Positions 22,569 to 32,231 of a stretch of DNA of 37,522 bases are shown piece after piece (position 1 is the stretch's first letter; the number at the start of each line of letters is the position of its first letter). A program made the position numbers and the translations under genes. Below the pieces are notes generated by a model. The model saw only the letters and a program-made list of their open reading frames with translations. It ran no database searches and was not told the origin of the DNA. Source of the DNA: Gordonia malaquae NBRC 108250 (GTDB lineage Bacteria; Actinomycetota; Actinomycetes; Mycobacteriales; Mycobacteriaceae); the NCBI RefSeq assembly GCF_000344135.1, contig NZ_BAOP01000023.1, positions 1-37,522 of the forward strand. The letters are read 5' to 3'.

Positions 22569-24161
22569 TCACTTGGGCGAACTGCGCACGACGTGCTTCT
22601 GGACTTTGCCGGTCGCGGTCTTGGGCAGGGCGTCGACGATCTCGATGGTCTTGGGCGTCTTGAATCCCGCAAGACGTTCCTTGGCCCATTCGATGAGCTC
22701 GTCCGCGTCGACGACGGCGTCGGGCACGGTGACGATCACCGCGGTCACGGCTTCGCCCCACCGTTCGTGCGGACGTCCGACGACGGCCGCCTCAGCGACG
22801 GCGGGATGCCCGAGCAGCACTCGCTCCACCTCGACGGAGCTGACATTCTCTCCACCGGATTTGATGATGTCCTTGGATCTGTCGGTGAACCAGACGACGG
22901 CCTCGTCGTCGAGGTGTCCGATGTCGCCGCCGTGAAACCATCCGTGCGCGAACGCCTCGGTGTTCGCGTCGGCGTTGTTCCAGTACCCCTCCATGAGCTG
23001 TGGACTGCGATAGACGATCTCGCCGGTCTCATCGGCGGCCAGCAGCCCGCCGTCCGCGCCCATGATCGCGACGTCCGTCGACACTGTCGCCGGGCCCCAC
23101 GACTCGTCCTTGACGCCCTGATGTCCGTTCCACTGGAGTTCTGACGCCGGGGTGGTCTCGGTCTGGCCCGAGCCGAGGATGATCGCGGCGCCCGGGAACC
23201 GGGCACGCACGCCGGCCAGCACCTGCTGTGCCATCGGAGCCATCGCGTAAAGGCCCGTGATCAGCGACGACGTGTTCTCGTCCGTCAGCGCGGGCTGCGC
23301 GACAAGCGCCGCCCACATCATCGGAAGGAGAGTCACATGGGTCACGCGGTGGTCGACGAAGGTCTGCGCGAGCGCTGCCGGGTCGAACCCGCGCAGCAGT
23401 ACCGCGGTGCCGCCGACGAGCAGCGTCGGGAGCATCAGCGCGTCGAGCGCTGTCACGTGGAACAGCGGCAGCACGATCGGTTGCACGGGGTGCGCCACGT
23501 CGGGCCGCAGTCCCAGCCCGAGCGCCGACGACAACGCCCCGATGTGCACCGCGACGTGACTGGTCAACACACCTTTCGGCCGCGAAGTGGTGCCCGACGT
23601 GTACAGGCAGTGGACGATGTCGCGGTCGTCGACAACGGTCTCGACGACAGACGTGTCGTCGGAGACCACGGCGTCCCACGGGACGGTCGGAACACCCGCG
23701 ATCTCCGAGGGCGCCTCACCGACCACGACAACCTCGGTCACCTCGGCGGGGCCGTCGGCGAAGGCACCGGCCAAGACGGGTACGAAGGCGGCTTCGCTGA
23801 CTACCGCACGGACTCCGCTGTCCGCGAGTTGATACGCCACGTCGGACGGCGAGATGGCCAGGTTCAACGGCATCGCGGTGACGCCGATCTTGGCGAGCGC
23901 GAACAGCGCCACCGGGAACTGCCAGCGATTCTGCAGTTGTAGCGCCACGGCGTCGCCCCGGACCAGGCCGCGCTCGATGAGCCCACGCGCCAGCGCGTTC
24001 GACCTGGCCTCCAACTCTCGGTAGCTCACCGTCACGTCGCCGTCGACGACCGCGGGGCGATCGCCGAACTGGCGGGCGGCGCGTGTGGGAAGGTCGCCGA
24101 TGCACACGCGGTGCGTCAGATTGATTGTCAGTTCGTCGACGCCCGACAGGTCGGGACGCAT
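22569..24161 (-). CDS. AMP-binding acyl-CoA synthetase (FadD-like)
   Basis: This is a 530-residue protein from ATG 24161; GTG 24170 is an in-frame alternative. It has the P-loop LYTSGTTSRPKG, the adenylate motif GSGQTETTPASEL, YRSPQLMEGYWNN, the hinge DRSKDIIKSGGENVSSVEVE and the catalytic lysine near the end (LPKTATGKVQKHV). It activates a carboxylic acid, probably a fatty acid, to acyl-AMP and then acyl-CoA. It begins directly after the stop of the lipase gene, so a lipase/ligase operon that releases and activates fatty acids is likely. Substrate length cannot be read from the sequence. Confidence 0.9.
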   Translation of the reverse strand: MRPDLSGVDELTINLTHRVCIGDLPTRAARQFGDRPAVVDGDVTVSYRELEARSNALARGLIERGLVRGDAVALQLQNRWQFPVALFALAKIGVTAMPLNLAISPSDVAYQLADSGVRAVVSEAAFVPVLAGAFADGPAEVTEVVVVGEAPSEIAGVPTVPWDAVVSDDTSVVETVVDDRDIVHCLYTSGTTSRPKGVLTSHVAVHIGALSSALGLGLRPDVAHPVQPIVLPLFHVTALDALMLPTLLVGGTAVLLRGFDPAALAQTFVDHRVTHVTLLPMMWAALVAQPALTDENTSSLITGLYAMAPMAQQVLAGVRARFPGAAIILGSGQTETTPASELQWNGHQGVKDESWGPATVSTDVAIMGADGGLLAADETGEIVYRSPQLMEGYWNNADANTEAFAHGWFHGGDIGHLDDEAVVWFTDRSKDIIKSGGENVSSVEVERVLLGHPAVAEAAVVGRPHERWGEAVTAVIVTVPDAVVDADELIEWAKERLAGFKTPKTIEIVDALPKTATGKVQKHVVRSSPK

Positions 24162-24171
24162 GCCCGCCACG

Positions 24172-25119
24172 TCAGGACTGTCCGGTGAACGGCGGCACGA
24201 ACACGCACGGCACCTTCACCGGATGCTCCGGATCGAGGGCGTTCAACGCGAAGTAGGCCGCCCGTCGCGAACCTGCGATCGCGAGGTGATCGCTGAAGTC
24301 CTTCGAGCAGGTGTCCTGAACGACGATGTTCGTGACGTCTTCGCCCTTGCGACCGACCACGTAGCCCGCGGTGAACGGAACCACCAGCTCGTCGAACTTG
24401 GTCATGATGTTGGTGTACGAGACGCCCTTGACGTACGGGCTTCCGCCCTTCCAGATCTTCTTGTTGAACGGAGAGCCGGGCAGCATCGCTCCACAGCCGA
24501 TGCACATCGGCATCGTTACTGCGCCGATCGCTTCCCCGAGCTTGTTCATCACCGGATTGAGCGATCCGGTGCCGCGCCACAGCGGCGCCAGCGAGACGTA
24601 CTTGGTGACCTTCGACGCCCCGCCGTAGTACTTCAGGTAGTACGTCGGCATGTACGTGCCCTGCGAGTGCCCGATGAGGTCGACGGTCTTCGCACCGGTC
24701 GCCTTCAGCACTCGGTTGACGAACTTCGCCAGCTGCGCGGCGCTTACCTGCTGAAAGTCCATTCCTCCGACCGCGGTGAACGGCCACGGCCAGCCCTTGA
24801 GCGCACCGTAGGTGAGCGCGAAGACGCAGTAGCCGCGATTCTTCAGCATCGGGACGTACGCGCCCCAGTTGGTGGTCTTGGCGCCGCCGGTGCCGTGCAC
24901 CAGGACGACGGGCCGAGGGTGTGCGGCGGTCGGCTTGCAGGAGAAGTCGTTCGATCCCGGCAACGATGATCCGGGGTGCTGCAGCTCCTGCGGGATGCCG
25001 CCGAAGAAGTTGAAATTCTCCGGCAGCTTCTTCGCCTCGGCGGCACCCGGGGCGACCAGCGCGGTCACACACAACAGTGCGGCGCACACGGCGACCGCCA
25101 GACGTCCTGCAAATCTCAT
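24172..25119 (-). CDS. Secreted lipase/esterase (alpha/beta hydrolase)
   Basis: ATG 25119 has GGGAAGG eight bases upstream. The 315-residue precursor begins with a Sec signal peptide (MRFAGRLAVAVCAALLCVTALVAPGAAEA, cleavage after AEA). The mature part shows VVLVHGTGG (oxyanion region), the nucleophile elbow GHSQG and several cysteines consistent with disulfides in an exported protein. It fits the class 2 lipase (EstA/LipC-like) family of actinobacteria. Co-transcription with the acyl-CoA synthetase suggests use of extracellular or envelope lipids. A TetR-like operator precedes the gene. Confidence 0.88.
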   Translation of the reverse strand: MRFAGRLAVAVCAALLCVTALVAPGAAEAKKLPENFNFFGGIPQELQHPGSSLPGSNDFSCKPTAAHPRPVVLVHGTGGAKTTNWGAYVPMLKNRGYCVFALTYGALKGWPWPFTAVGGMDFQQVSAAQLAKFVNRVLKATGAKTVDLIGHSQGTYMPTYYLKYYGGASKVTKYVSLAPLWRGTGSLNPVMNKLGEAIGAVTMPMCIGCGAMLPGSPFNKKIWKGGSPYVKGVSYTNIMTKFDELVVPFTAGYVVGRKGEDVTNIVVQDTCSKDFSDHLAIAGSRRAAYFALNALDPEHPVKVPCVFVPPFTGQS

Positions 25120-25151
25120 TCTTGAGACCTTCCCCTGGCCACACACAAGCG

Positions 25152-25169
25152 ACCTAGCGATTGCTTGGT
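25152..25169. promoter_or_regulatory. TetR-like operator upstream of lipase operon
   Basis: ACCTAGCGATTGCTTGGT is an 18-base dyad with 14 of 18 positions symmetric (ACCWAGCRA and its complement). It lies 33 bases upstream of the lipase start. Dyads of this size and content are typical operators of TetR-family regulators of lipid genes. No tetR gene is adjacent, so the regulator is unknown. Confidence 0.5.
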
Positions 25170-25231
25170 TAGAGCGAAGGTACACGTCTCCCGCGACAAG
25201 GGGAAGAGGATGAACGGGCGGCGAAAAGGCC

Positions 25232-25329
25232 GTAGAAAGAAGACGACCCCGACCAGGGGGGAGGAGGTCGGGGTCATCAGCGTTTCAGCCCCGGGGGGTC
25301 GGGCTGAAAGCCTCCGGCATTGCCGGACA
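25232..25329 (-). ncRNA. 6C small RNA (B11-type)
   Basis: Read on the minus strand there are two hairpins whose loops each hold six cytosines. The first stem is TTTCAGCCC/GGGCTGAAA (25309-25283) with loop GACCCCCCG. The second is GACCCCGACC/GGTCGGGGTC (25275-25245) with loop TCCTCCCCCCT, followed by a T-rich tract. A small 5' hairpin (TCCGGC/GCCGGA) precedes them. This is the defining structure of 6C RNA, a conserved actinobacterial sRNA. In M. tuberculosis, B11 lies between Rv3660c and Rv3661, as here between the ssd side and the HAD gene. C-rich loops are thought to base-pair with G-rich ribosome-binding sites. Confidence 0.88.
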
Positions 25330-25335
25330 CTCTTG

Positions 25336-25365
25336 AATTTACACGCGCCCGCGCGAAGATTGCAA
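25336..25365 (-). promoter_or_regulatory. Promoter of the 6C RNA
   Basis: On the minus strand TTGCAA (25365-25360) and TAAATT (25341-25336) are separated by 18 bases. This places the start of transcription near 25329, just before the first small hairpin. Confidence 0.6.
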
Positions 25366-25436
25366 CACCAACTATCTTTCATTTCTATTCCGTGGATCAC
25401 ACCGCACCTGTCACCTCGCCCCCGTACTATGCGACC

Positions 25437-26255
25437 GTGACCACGGCACAGCCGAACCGGATAGCCGCGTTCTTCGACCTCGACAAGACAGTGATCGCAC
25501 GGTCGAGCGCTCTCGCCTTCACCCGCCCGTTCTACGACGGTGGGCTCCTGACCCGACGGGCGATGCTCCGATCCGCGGTCGCCCAACTCCAGTTCCTGCT
25601 CGCGAACGCCGACGAGAGTCACGTCGACAAGCTGCGCAAGCACGTCACCGACATGTGCACCGGCTGGGACGCCGCGCAGGTCAAGGCCATCGTCGCCGAG
25701 ACCCTCGACGACGTGGTGCGCCCAGTCGTCTTCCCCGAAGCGCTCGAACTGATCGCCCAGCACAAAGCCGCCGGACACGACATCGTGCTGATCTCCGCAT
25801 CGGGCATCGAGATGGTGGAGCCGATCGGCGAACTTCTCGGCGTCGACATCGTTCGCGCCAGCCGCATGCGGATCGTCGACGGGCACTATTCCGGCGACCT
25901 CGACTTCTATTGCTACGGCGACGAGAAGGCCGTCGCCGTCGCGGAACTCGCCGCAGACAAGGGCTACGACCTCGCGAAGTCGTACTCGTACTCGGATTCG
26001 ATCACCGACCTCCCCATGCTCGAGGCCGTTGGACACCCTGCAGTGGTCAATCCCGACAAACCATTGCGCCAACACGCCGAAGCAAACAACTGGGAGATCC
26101 TCGACTTCGACATCCCGTCCGCGGCCGCACACCGGCCGAGCCCCTCGACTGTCGGACGAACCGCTCTGTGCGCCACGGGAATCGGCGCCATCGCCGCTGC
26201 CGCGGTGCTCTACCAGCGACATCACTCGCGCCATTCGGCCGATCGAGCCGCCTGA
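25437..26255 (+). CDS. HAD-IB family hydrolase with C-terminal TM (Rv3661-like)
   Basis: GTG 25437 is chosen because a TACTAT -10 box (25425-25430) sits six bases upstream and no ribosome-binding site exists, which suggests a leaderless mRNA. The 272-residue protein has HAD motif I (FFDLDKTVI), motif II (VLISASG), a conserved lysine region (YGDEKAVAV) and motif III (YSYSDSITDLPMLEAVG). It ends in a short hydrophobic helix and basic tail. It resembles SerB-type phosphatases of the HAD-IB group. Its substrate is unknown. Confidence 0.88.
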   Translation: MTTAQPNRIAAFFDLDKTVIARSSALAFTRPFYDGGLLTRRAMLRSAVAQLQFLLANADESHVDKLRKHVTDMCTGWDAAQVKAIVAETLDDVVRPVVFPEALELIAQHKAAGHDIVLISASGIEMVEPIGELLGVDIVRASRMRIVDGHYSGDLDFYCYGDEKAVAVAELAADKGYDLAKSYSYSDSITDLPMLEAVGHPAVVNPDKPLRQHAEANNWEILDFDIPSAAAHRPSPSTVGRTALCATGIGAIAAAAVLYQRHHSRHSADRAA

Positions 26256-26275
26256 AAGTTCTTTTGCGAAACGCT

Positions 26276-26304
26276 TGCAGTGACCCGCATCACAGCGTAG
26301 AAAA
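26276..26304 (+). promoter_or_regulatory. Promoter with overlapping Crp/GlxR box
   Basis: TTGCAG (26276-26281) and TAGAAA (26299-26304) are spaced by 17 bases. AGTGACCCGCATCACA (26280-26295), a GTGA-N6-TCAC dyad, fills the spacer. Binding there would be expected to repress initiation. It drives the Ms1-type RNA. Confidence 0.6.
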
Positions 26305-26310
26305 GGGGTA

Positions 26311-26623
26311 CGGAATCGCAGACGGCAAAGCTCAGGCCAGCAGAGAAGGCCTGATCCCCCGGAAACGATTCCCAGCACGGACGGCTAGCACCCACGCGGA
26401 GCACGCCGCATTGGCACAAGCGTTGTGCGCCTGCGACACCGTCGGCATCATTCGTGACCATTCCGCCAGAGAAGTACTCAGCCTGGGAACCACGTCGAGA
26501 TTCCAGCGGCCACCCGCCGAGGCGACCCCACAACCCACCCAGCACGCTTGGTAACTTGCGTCCGTGCTTGCGGGCGACACCCCTTGATCCGGATCTTCAC
26601 CGGAAGGGATGTCGCCCGCATTT
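26311..26623 (+). ncRNA. Putative Ms1/MTS2823-type RNA polymerase-binding RNA
   Basis: A strong promoter (26276-26304) and a large terminator (26569-26620) bracket about 310 bases with no convincing gene. The interval lies between the Rv3661-like and Rv3662c-like genes. In M. tuberculosis this position encodes MTS2823 (ncRv13661), the homologue of M. smegmatis Ms1, an abundant RNA of about 300 bases that binds core RNA polymerase. Size, strand and synteny match. Internal pairings such as CAGGCC/GGCCTG near 26335-26352 and GGAA/TTCC segments are visible. Sequence homology could not be tested. Confidence 0.72.
26569..26620. terminator. Long hairpin terminator
   Basis: TGCGGGCGACA (26569-26579) pairs with TGTCGCCCGCA (26610-26620); inner CCCTT/AAGGG and CCGG/CCGG pairs extend the stem. 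TTTATG follows. It ends the Ms1-type RNA and could also stop leftward transcription from the Fic-like gene. Confidence 0.75.
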
Positions 26624-26629
26624 ATGTGG

Positions 26630-26680
26630 TTTCGACTGCGCTCAACCAGCGACGGGTTTCGACTGCGCTCAACCAGCGAC
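26630..26680. repeat. Tandem pair of a 27-bp intergenic repeat
   Basis: A 24-base unit beginning TTTCGACTGCGCTCAACC occurs at 26630-26653 and again, identical, at 26657-26680. It belongs to the same intergenic repeat style as 36893-37025. Such units are common between genes in related actinobacteria. Confidence 0.75.
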
Positions 26681-26702
26681 GAAACCGGCCAGTCCTCCCC
26701 GT

Positions 26703-27455
26703 TCAGCCGGCAGCGGCGTCGGCGATCGACTTGGCTTCGGCCGCGCCGGCCTCCATCGCCTCACAGCACAGGACGATCCAGGCGCCGATCGCGCCGGCAT
26801 CGCCGGTCCCGAAGAGCGCAGACAACTCCCGGTAGTCGCCGATCCGCCGCAGCCACGTCACCTCGGGGACACCCAGCAGGTGCGGATCCAGGCCGGTCGC
26901 CGCCGACACGAGCCGCGATGCACCACGCGCGACAACACCATTGCCCTCTGTGAACGGCGCGAGCGACAGCAGTTCACCGTGCACGACCGCAGCGAGTACG
27001 GGTGCGGGGACCGTGGACTGCCCGGTGATCAGTTGGCCGAGGAAGTCCAGACGCTGCGCGATGTGCGGTTCCGTCCGCGGTCGTCCAAGCAGTGCTGCGT
27101 CGTCGACGAGGCCCGCAGCGGCAAGTGTGTGGAGGCGCGCCAACGCCTGGGCCGGCGCTCGACGGAACACGGCACCGAGTTGGTCGATGCCGTCGGCGTC
27201 CAACGCCTGCGCGACGCGCATCGCGCCGTCGGTGATCGGGTCGTCGAACTGCGCATCTCGCTGCAGTTCCACACTTCCGCCTTCGATCGCCGCCGACGAT
27301 CGGCCTGCCCGCCACGACGCCTCGCGCGACGTCTTGTCCCAGCCGCGGAGGTTGTACCGGTGACGGTGGACGGCGCTCAGCGCGTCGCGCGCCGACTCTG
27401 CGGCATCGCGGACGTCGGGCAGCTCGAGGAGCGGGGCCAGGGGATCAGCACTCAC
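26703..27455 (-). CDS. Fic-like protein with degenerate active site (Rv3662c-like)
   Basis: The 250-residue product starts at GTG 27455. Residues 54-59 (SAAIEG) fit the Fic inhibitory motif [S/T]-x3-E-[G/N]. Residues 166-177 read APFTEGNGVVAR, aligning with the Fic motif HPFx[D/E]GNGR but with alanine for the catalytic histidine and valine for the arginine. Fic enzymes transfer AMP or other groups from nucleotides to target proteins, but this one should be inactive in that reaction. It might still bind nucleotide or protein. Position and orientation correspond to Rv3662c. No neighbour antitoxin is evident. Confidence 0.75.
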   Translation of the reverse strand: MSADPLAPLLELPDVRDAAESARDALSAVHRHRYNLRGWDKTSREASWRAGRSSAAIEGGSVELQRDAQFDDPITDGAMRVAQALDADGIDQLGAVFRRAPAQALARLHTLAAAGLVDDAALLGRPRTEPHIAQRLDFLGQLITGQSTVPAPVLAAVVHGELLSLAPFTEGNGVVARGASRLVSAATGLDPHLLGVPEVTWLRRIGDYRELSALFGTGDAGAIGAWIVLCCEAMEAGAAEAKSIADAAAG

Positions 27456-27553
27456 CCCGGCCACGATAGTCGCGGGTCCACCTGTCGCGTCACAGCGACC
27501 GTTCATCGCGTGGACCGGGCCGTGAGACGTACCGCTACTCGCATGCAACGTCA

Positions 27554-27569
27554 GGTGACTACCCTCACA
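27554..27569. promoter_or_regulatory. Crp/GlxR box upstream of acs
   Basis: GGTGACTACCCTCACA is a GTGA-N6-TCAC dyad 60 bases before the acs start. acs genes in related bacteria are known to respond to cAMP-binding regulators, so this is a credible activator or repressor site. Confidence 0.6.
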
Positions 27570-27628
27570 GTGTGAGCTGATCCGGCGTGTGCGAATCGCC
27601 GACATTCGAGATTGGAAAGGCAACGACG

Positions 27629-29572
<1,944 letters not shown>

Positions 29573-29593
29573 CACATCTGAACGAGGCATCCG

Positions 29594-29631
29594 ACGACAA
29601 ACGAGGCACGCATGCGTGCCTCGTTTGTCGT
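29594..29631. terminator. Perfect 19-bp-stem terminator
   Basis: ACGACAAACGAGGCACGCA (29594-29612) is directly followed by its exact complement (29613-29631), a 38-base palindrome. It lies between the convergent acs and Dabb-like genes and should act in both directions. Confidence 0.85.
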
Positions 29632-29653
29632 TGAGCGCCTCGTGTGGCCGCGG

Positions 29654-30241
29654 TCAGCCCGCGACGGCGTGGATGACCGGGGCGCGCACGATCACGTCGG
29701 GGCATTCCGGATCGAACCAGCGGTCGATGCGCGCCCAGTGGACCGGGTGCAGCATGTACTGACCGACGACAGCGTCGACATCGGTGAACCACTGCTCCCA
29801 TACGTGAGTCCAGTCCGGACCGTCCTCCACACGGCTCAAACGCCACGCGAGGATCGATGAGATGTGAGTCGGCATGTCGAGCGTCTCCCTCTCGAAACGC
29901 GCGACGACGTCCGGTGCGGTGCCAGGCTCCACCCGCAGAAGCAGCGCACGGTAGACGCCCGCCGTCGGATCGGCCACCCGCGATCCTGCAGACCCGCCGT
30001 CGAAGTCGGCGCCGTCGACCCGCGACACGGCGCCGTCCTCGGCGAGCACCGTGTCGATCGCGGCGCGGACTGCCGAGTCGGCAGTGCATCGAAGAAGCAC
30101 GTCACCCGCCCGCAACGACGACCTGTGCGTCGGCTGGACCACTGCCGCGGGATCTGAGCCGACGACACCGCGCAGTCGCCGAACGACGGCGGCTGCGTCG
30201 TCCGGACTGCGGAGGTGGATCAGGCGGAGCATCTCAGACAT
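29654..30241 (-). CDS. Uncharacterised protein, possible Dabb-like barrel
   Basis: The 195-residue product (MSEMLRLIHLRSPDDAAAVVRRL…) starts at ATG 30241, eight bases inside the preceding gene. The C-terminal half (VYRALLLRVEPGTAPDVVARFERETLDMPTHISSILAWRLSRVE…WTHVWEQWFTD) has the alternating strand-helix pattern of dimeric alpha/beta-barrel (Dabb) proteins. No catalytic residues are identifiable. It is translationally coupled to 30234-30581, whose product has a similar composition, so the two may form a heteromer. Confidence 0.65.
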   Translation of the reverse strand: MSEMLRLIHLRSPDDAAAVVRRLRGVVGSDPAAVVQPTHRSSLRAGDVLLRCTADSAVRAAIDTVLAEDGAVSRVDGADFDGGSAGSRVADPTAGVYRALLLRVEPGTAPDVVARFERETLDMPTHISSILAWRLSRVEDGPDWTHVWEQWFTDVDAVVGQYMLHPVHWARIDRWFDPECPDVIVRAPVIHAVAG

Positions 30242-30581
30242 CGCACAGCTCCGCCACGTCGTAGACCGACGACTCCATCGTCCGTGTCCGGTGGACGACG
30301 AGGTCGGCCACCGAGTCCCACCACCGAGCGGGCGCGTCGTCGTGGCGGGCAGCGAGCGCGCTCGACCACCAACCGGCCGCTCCGTCGACTGCCCATGTCA
30401 CGGTGAGGACGTTCGAATCGTCGGCGAGGAACAACGGAGGCGACAGCGTCATCCGGTCGAGCCTCAACCCACGATCGCGGGCCCCCGGCATGTACGTGCT
30501 CTGGTACTCGTCGACGAACTCGCGAGCGCGACCGGCGGCGATCTCGACTCGGTCGACTATGTAGACGTCAATGGTGCTCAC
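30234..30581 (-). CDS. Small ferredoxin-like-fold protein (Dabb/NIPSNAP-like)
   Basis: The 115-residue product starts at GTG 30581 (VSTIDVYIVDRVEIAAGRAREFVDEYQSTYMPGARDRGL). The first 50 residues have the beta-alpha pattern of NIPSNAP or Dabb folds, followed by LTVTWAVDG… and a helical end. A ribosome-binding site is weak, so leaderless translation is possible. Its function is unknown. It overlaps the downstream partner gene and is divergent from the DUF1469 gene. Confidence 0.62.
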   Translation of the reverse strand: MSTIDVYIVDRVEIAAGRAREFVDEYQSTYMPGARDRGLRLDRMTLSPPLFLADDSNVLTVTWAVDGAAGWWSSALAARHDDAPARWWDSVADLVVHRTRTMESSVYDVAELCDV

Positions 30582-30735
30582 TCGACGCACCGTAAGCGCG
30601 AGCGGACCCTCGAATCGGTCGCCGTTCTCATTCACCGGGACGTCGGTGAGAAACACTGCGACGTGCCCTGGTCGGCATCGACGGGCAGGCATGGCAACAT
30701 GAAGTCCGACCAACGTACAGCTTGAGGGAGAATTC

Positions 30736-31260
30736 GTGAGCGGCAATCAGGACACCTGGCCTCCGCAGCCCGCAGACGCCCCGCGCGTGCCGTCGATTCC
30801 GTTGTCGGACGCCAACCTCGGCGCTGACGGCGAACCGACCATCGGCAACCTCGTCAAGGATGCGACGGCCAGTGCGTCGACGCTGTTCCGCGCCGAGCTC
30901 GCCCTCGCGAAGTCGGAGCTCGTCACCGAGGCCAAGAAGGCGGGTGCGGGCAGCGGCCTGATCATCGGCGCCGCAGTCCTGCTGCTGTACGCGAGCCTGT
31001 TCTTCTTCGTCTTCCTCGGCTTCCTGCTCGACGTGTGGCTCCCGACGTGGGCGGCGTTCGGCATCGTGTTCCTGCTGCTCCTGATCGTGTCGATCGCCGC
31101 GATCGGCGTGGGATACATCCTGTTCAAGAAGCTGAAGGCTCCGGAGAAGACGATCGAGTCGCTGAACTCGATCGCCGAGGTCATCCCGGGTCGCCCGGCG
31201 TCGACCGGTGGTGTCGCGCACCCGCAGATCCCGCCGGCCCGCGACCCGATGGCTCGCTGA
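30736..31260 (+). CDS. Phage holin family / DUF1469 membrane protein
   Basis: GTG 30736 follows GAGGGAGAA. The 174-residue protein has a soluble N-terminus and a conserved amphipathic stretch (IGNLVKDATASASTLFRAELALAKSELVTEAKKAG). Two membrane helices follow (about 75-97 and 104-130), then a proline-rich tail. The ELALAK-x-E pattern plus paired helices is typical of DUF1469 (Rv3669-like). It is an inner-membrane protein of unknown function; the holin name refers only to fold similarity. Confidence 0.85.
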   Translation: MSGNQDTWPPQPADAPRVPSIPLSDANLGADGEPTIGNLVKDATASASTLFRAELALAKSELVTEAKKAGAGSGLIIGAAVLLLYASLFFFVFLGFLLDVWLPTWAAFGIVFLLLLIVSIAAIGVGYILFKKLKAPEKTIESLNSIAEVIPGRPASTGGVAHPQIPPARDPMAR

Positions 31261-31279
31261 CCACCGGCGACCAATCAGC

Positions 31280-32215
31280 GTGACGTCACCTCCCCCGGAT
31301 CCGACGGAGGTCCGCTTCGACGGGCCGTGGCAGCATTTCGACGTGCGTGCAGGCGGTCTGCGCTTTCACGCCGTCGAGAGCGAGCAGTCGGTCGCCGACC
31401 GTCCTCTCGTCCTGCTGCTGCACGGCTTCGGCGAGTTCTGGTGGACGTGGCGGCATCAACTCCCCGCACTCACCGCTGCCGGATACCGCGCGGTGGCAGT
31501 GGATCTGCGCGGCTACGGCGACACCGACAAGCCTCCGCGCGGCTACGACGGCTGGACGCTGGCAGGCGACACGCATGCTCTCATCCGAGCCCTCGGGCAC
31601 TCGTCGGCATCGCTCGTCGGGCACGCCGACGGAGGTCTGGTGTGCTGGGCGACGGCGACCCTCCATCCGCGGGCAGTCGACCGAGTGGTTGTGCTGTCCT
31701 CTCCGCACCCTCGTGCACTCAGGCAGGGCGCCCTGTTCAACTCGGAGGAGCGGACAGCGTTCCTCGCACCGTTCCTGCACAACCAGCTCCCGCGCATCGG
31801 TGAACGTCGCCTCACGCGGGGCGACGGCGCATTCGTCGAGGAGTACTTCACCGAACGCTCCGGGCGAGCGTGGCGGGAGACGCCCGACTTCGCCGAAGCG
31901 ATCACGCGCAACCGACTCGCGATCCAGATCCCCGGCGTCGCCCACTGCAGTCTGGAATATCGCCGTTGGGCGTTCCGCTCGCAGTTCCGCCCTGACGGCT
32001 GGCGGTTCATGGAACTGATGAACAAACGACTCGATCACCCGTTTCTGGCCCTCCGCGGCCGCGAAGACGACTACATCCTCGACTCCCTCATGGCGCAGAG
32101 CCGCGAATGGTCACGCGACTTCGACTACCGCGTCATCAGCGGCGCCGGGCACTTCCTCCACCAGGAAGCACCGAGCGCGGTGAACGCCGCGATCCTGGGG
32201 CATCTCGACCGCTGA
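31280..32215 (+). CDS. Alpha/beta hydrolase, EphE-like, atypical nucleophile elbow
   Basis: The 311-residue product starts at GTG 31280. It shows LLLHGFGEFWWTWRHQLPAL (oxyanion HGF), VDLRGYGDTDKPPRGYDG, the elbow LVGHADGGLVCW (114-119) and a C-terminal histidine (SGAGHFLHQEAP). This is the epoxide hydrolase-like family (Rv3670/EphE position). In G-x-Nu-x-G, the nucleophile position is Ala116, with Asp117 next. Canonical epoxide hydrolases have Asp and esterases have Ser there. Activity is therefore doubtful or relies on Asp117. Confidence 0.82.
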   Translation: MTSPPPDPTEVRFDGPWQHFDVRAGGLRFHAVESEQSVADRPLVLLLHGFGEFWWTWRHQLPALTAAGYRAVAVDLRGYGDTDKPPRGYDGWTLAGDTHALIRALGHSSASLVGHADGGLVCWATATLHPRAVDRVVVLSSPHPRALRQGALFNSEERTAFLAPFLHNQLPRIGERRLTRGDGAFVEEYFTERSGRAWRETPDFAEAITRNRLAIQIPGVAHCSLEYRRWAFRSQFRPDGWRFMELMNKRLDHPFLALRGREDDYILDSLMAQSREWSRDFDYRVISGAGHFLHQEAPSAVNAAILGHLDR

Positions 32216-32231
32216 GCCCACTGAAGGAAAC

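Noticed and set aside
25210..25440. Small plus-strand frame starting at ATG 25210 behind AGGGGAAG
   Set aside because: It reads through the two C6-loop hairpins of the 6C RNA on the opposite strand; the structured RNA explains the sequence better.
26222..26554. Open frames on both strands in the interval after the HAD gene
   Set aside because: No ribosome-binding site and no recognisable domain; promoter, terminator and synteny support a non-coding RNA instead.
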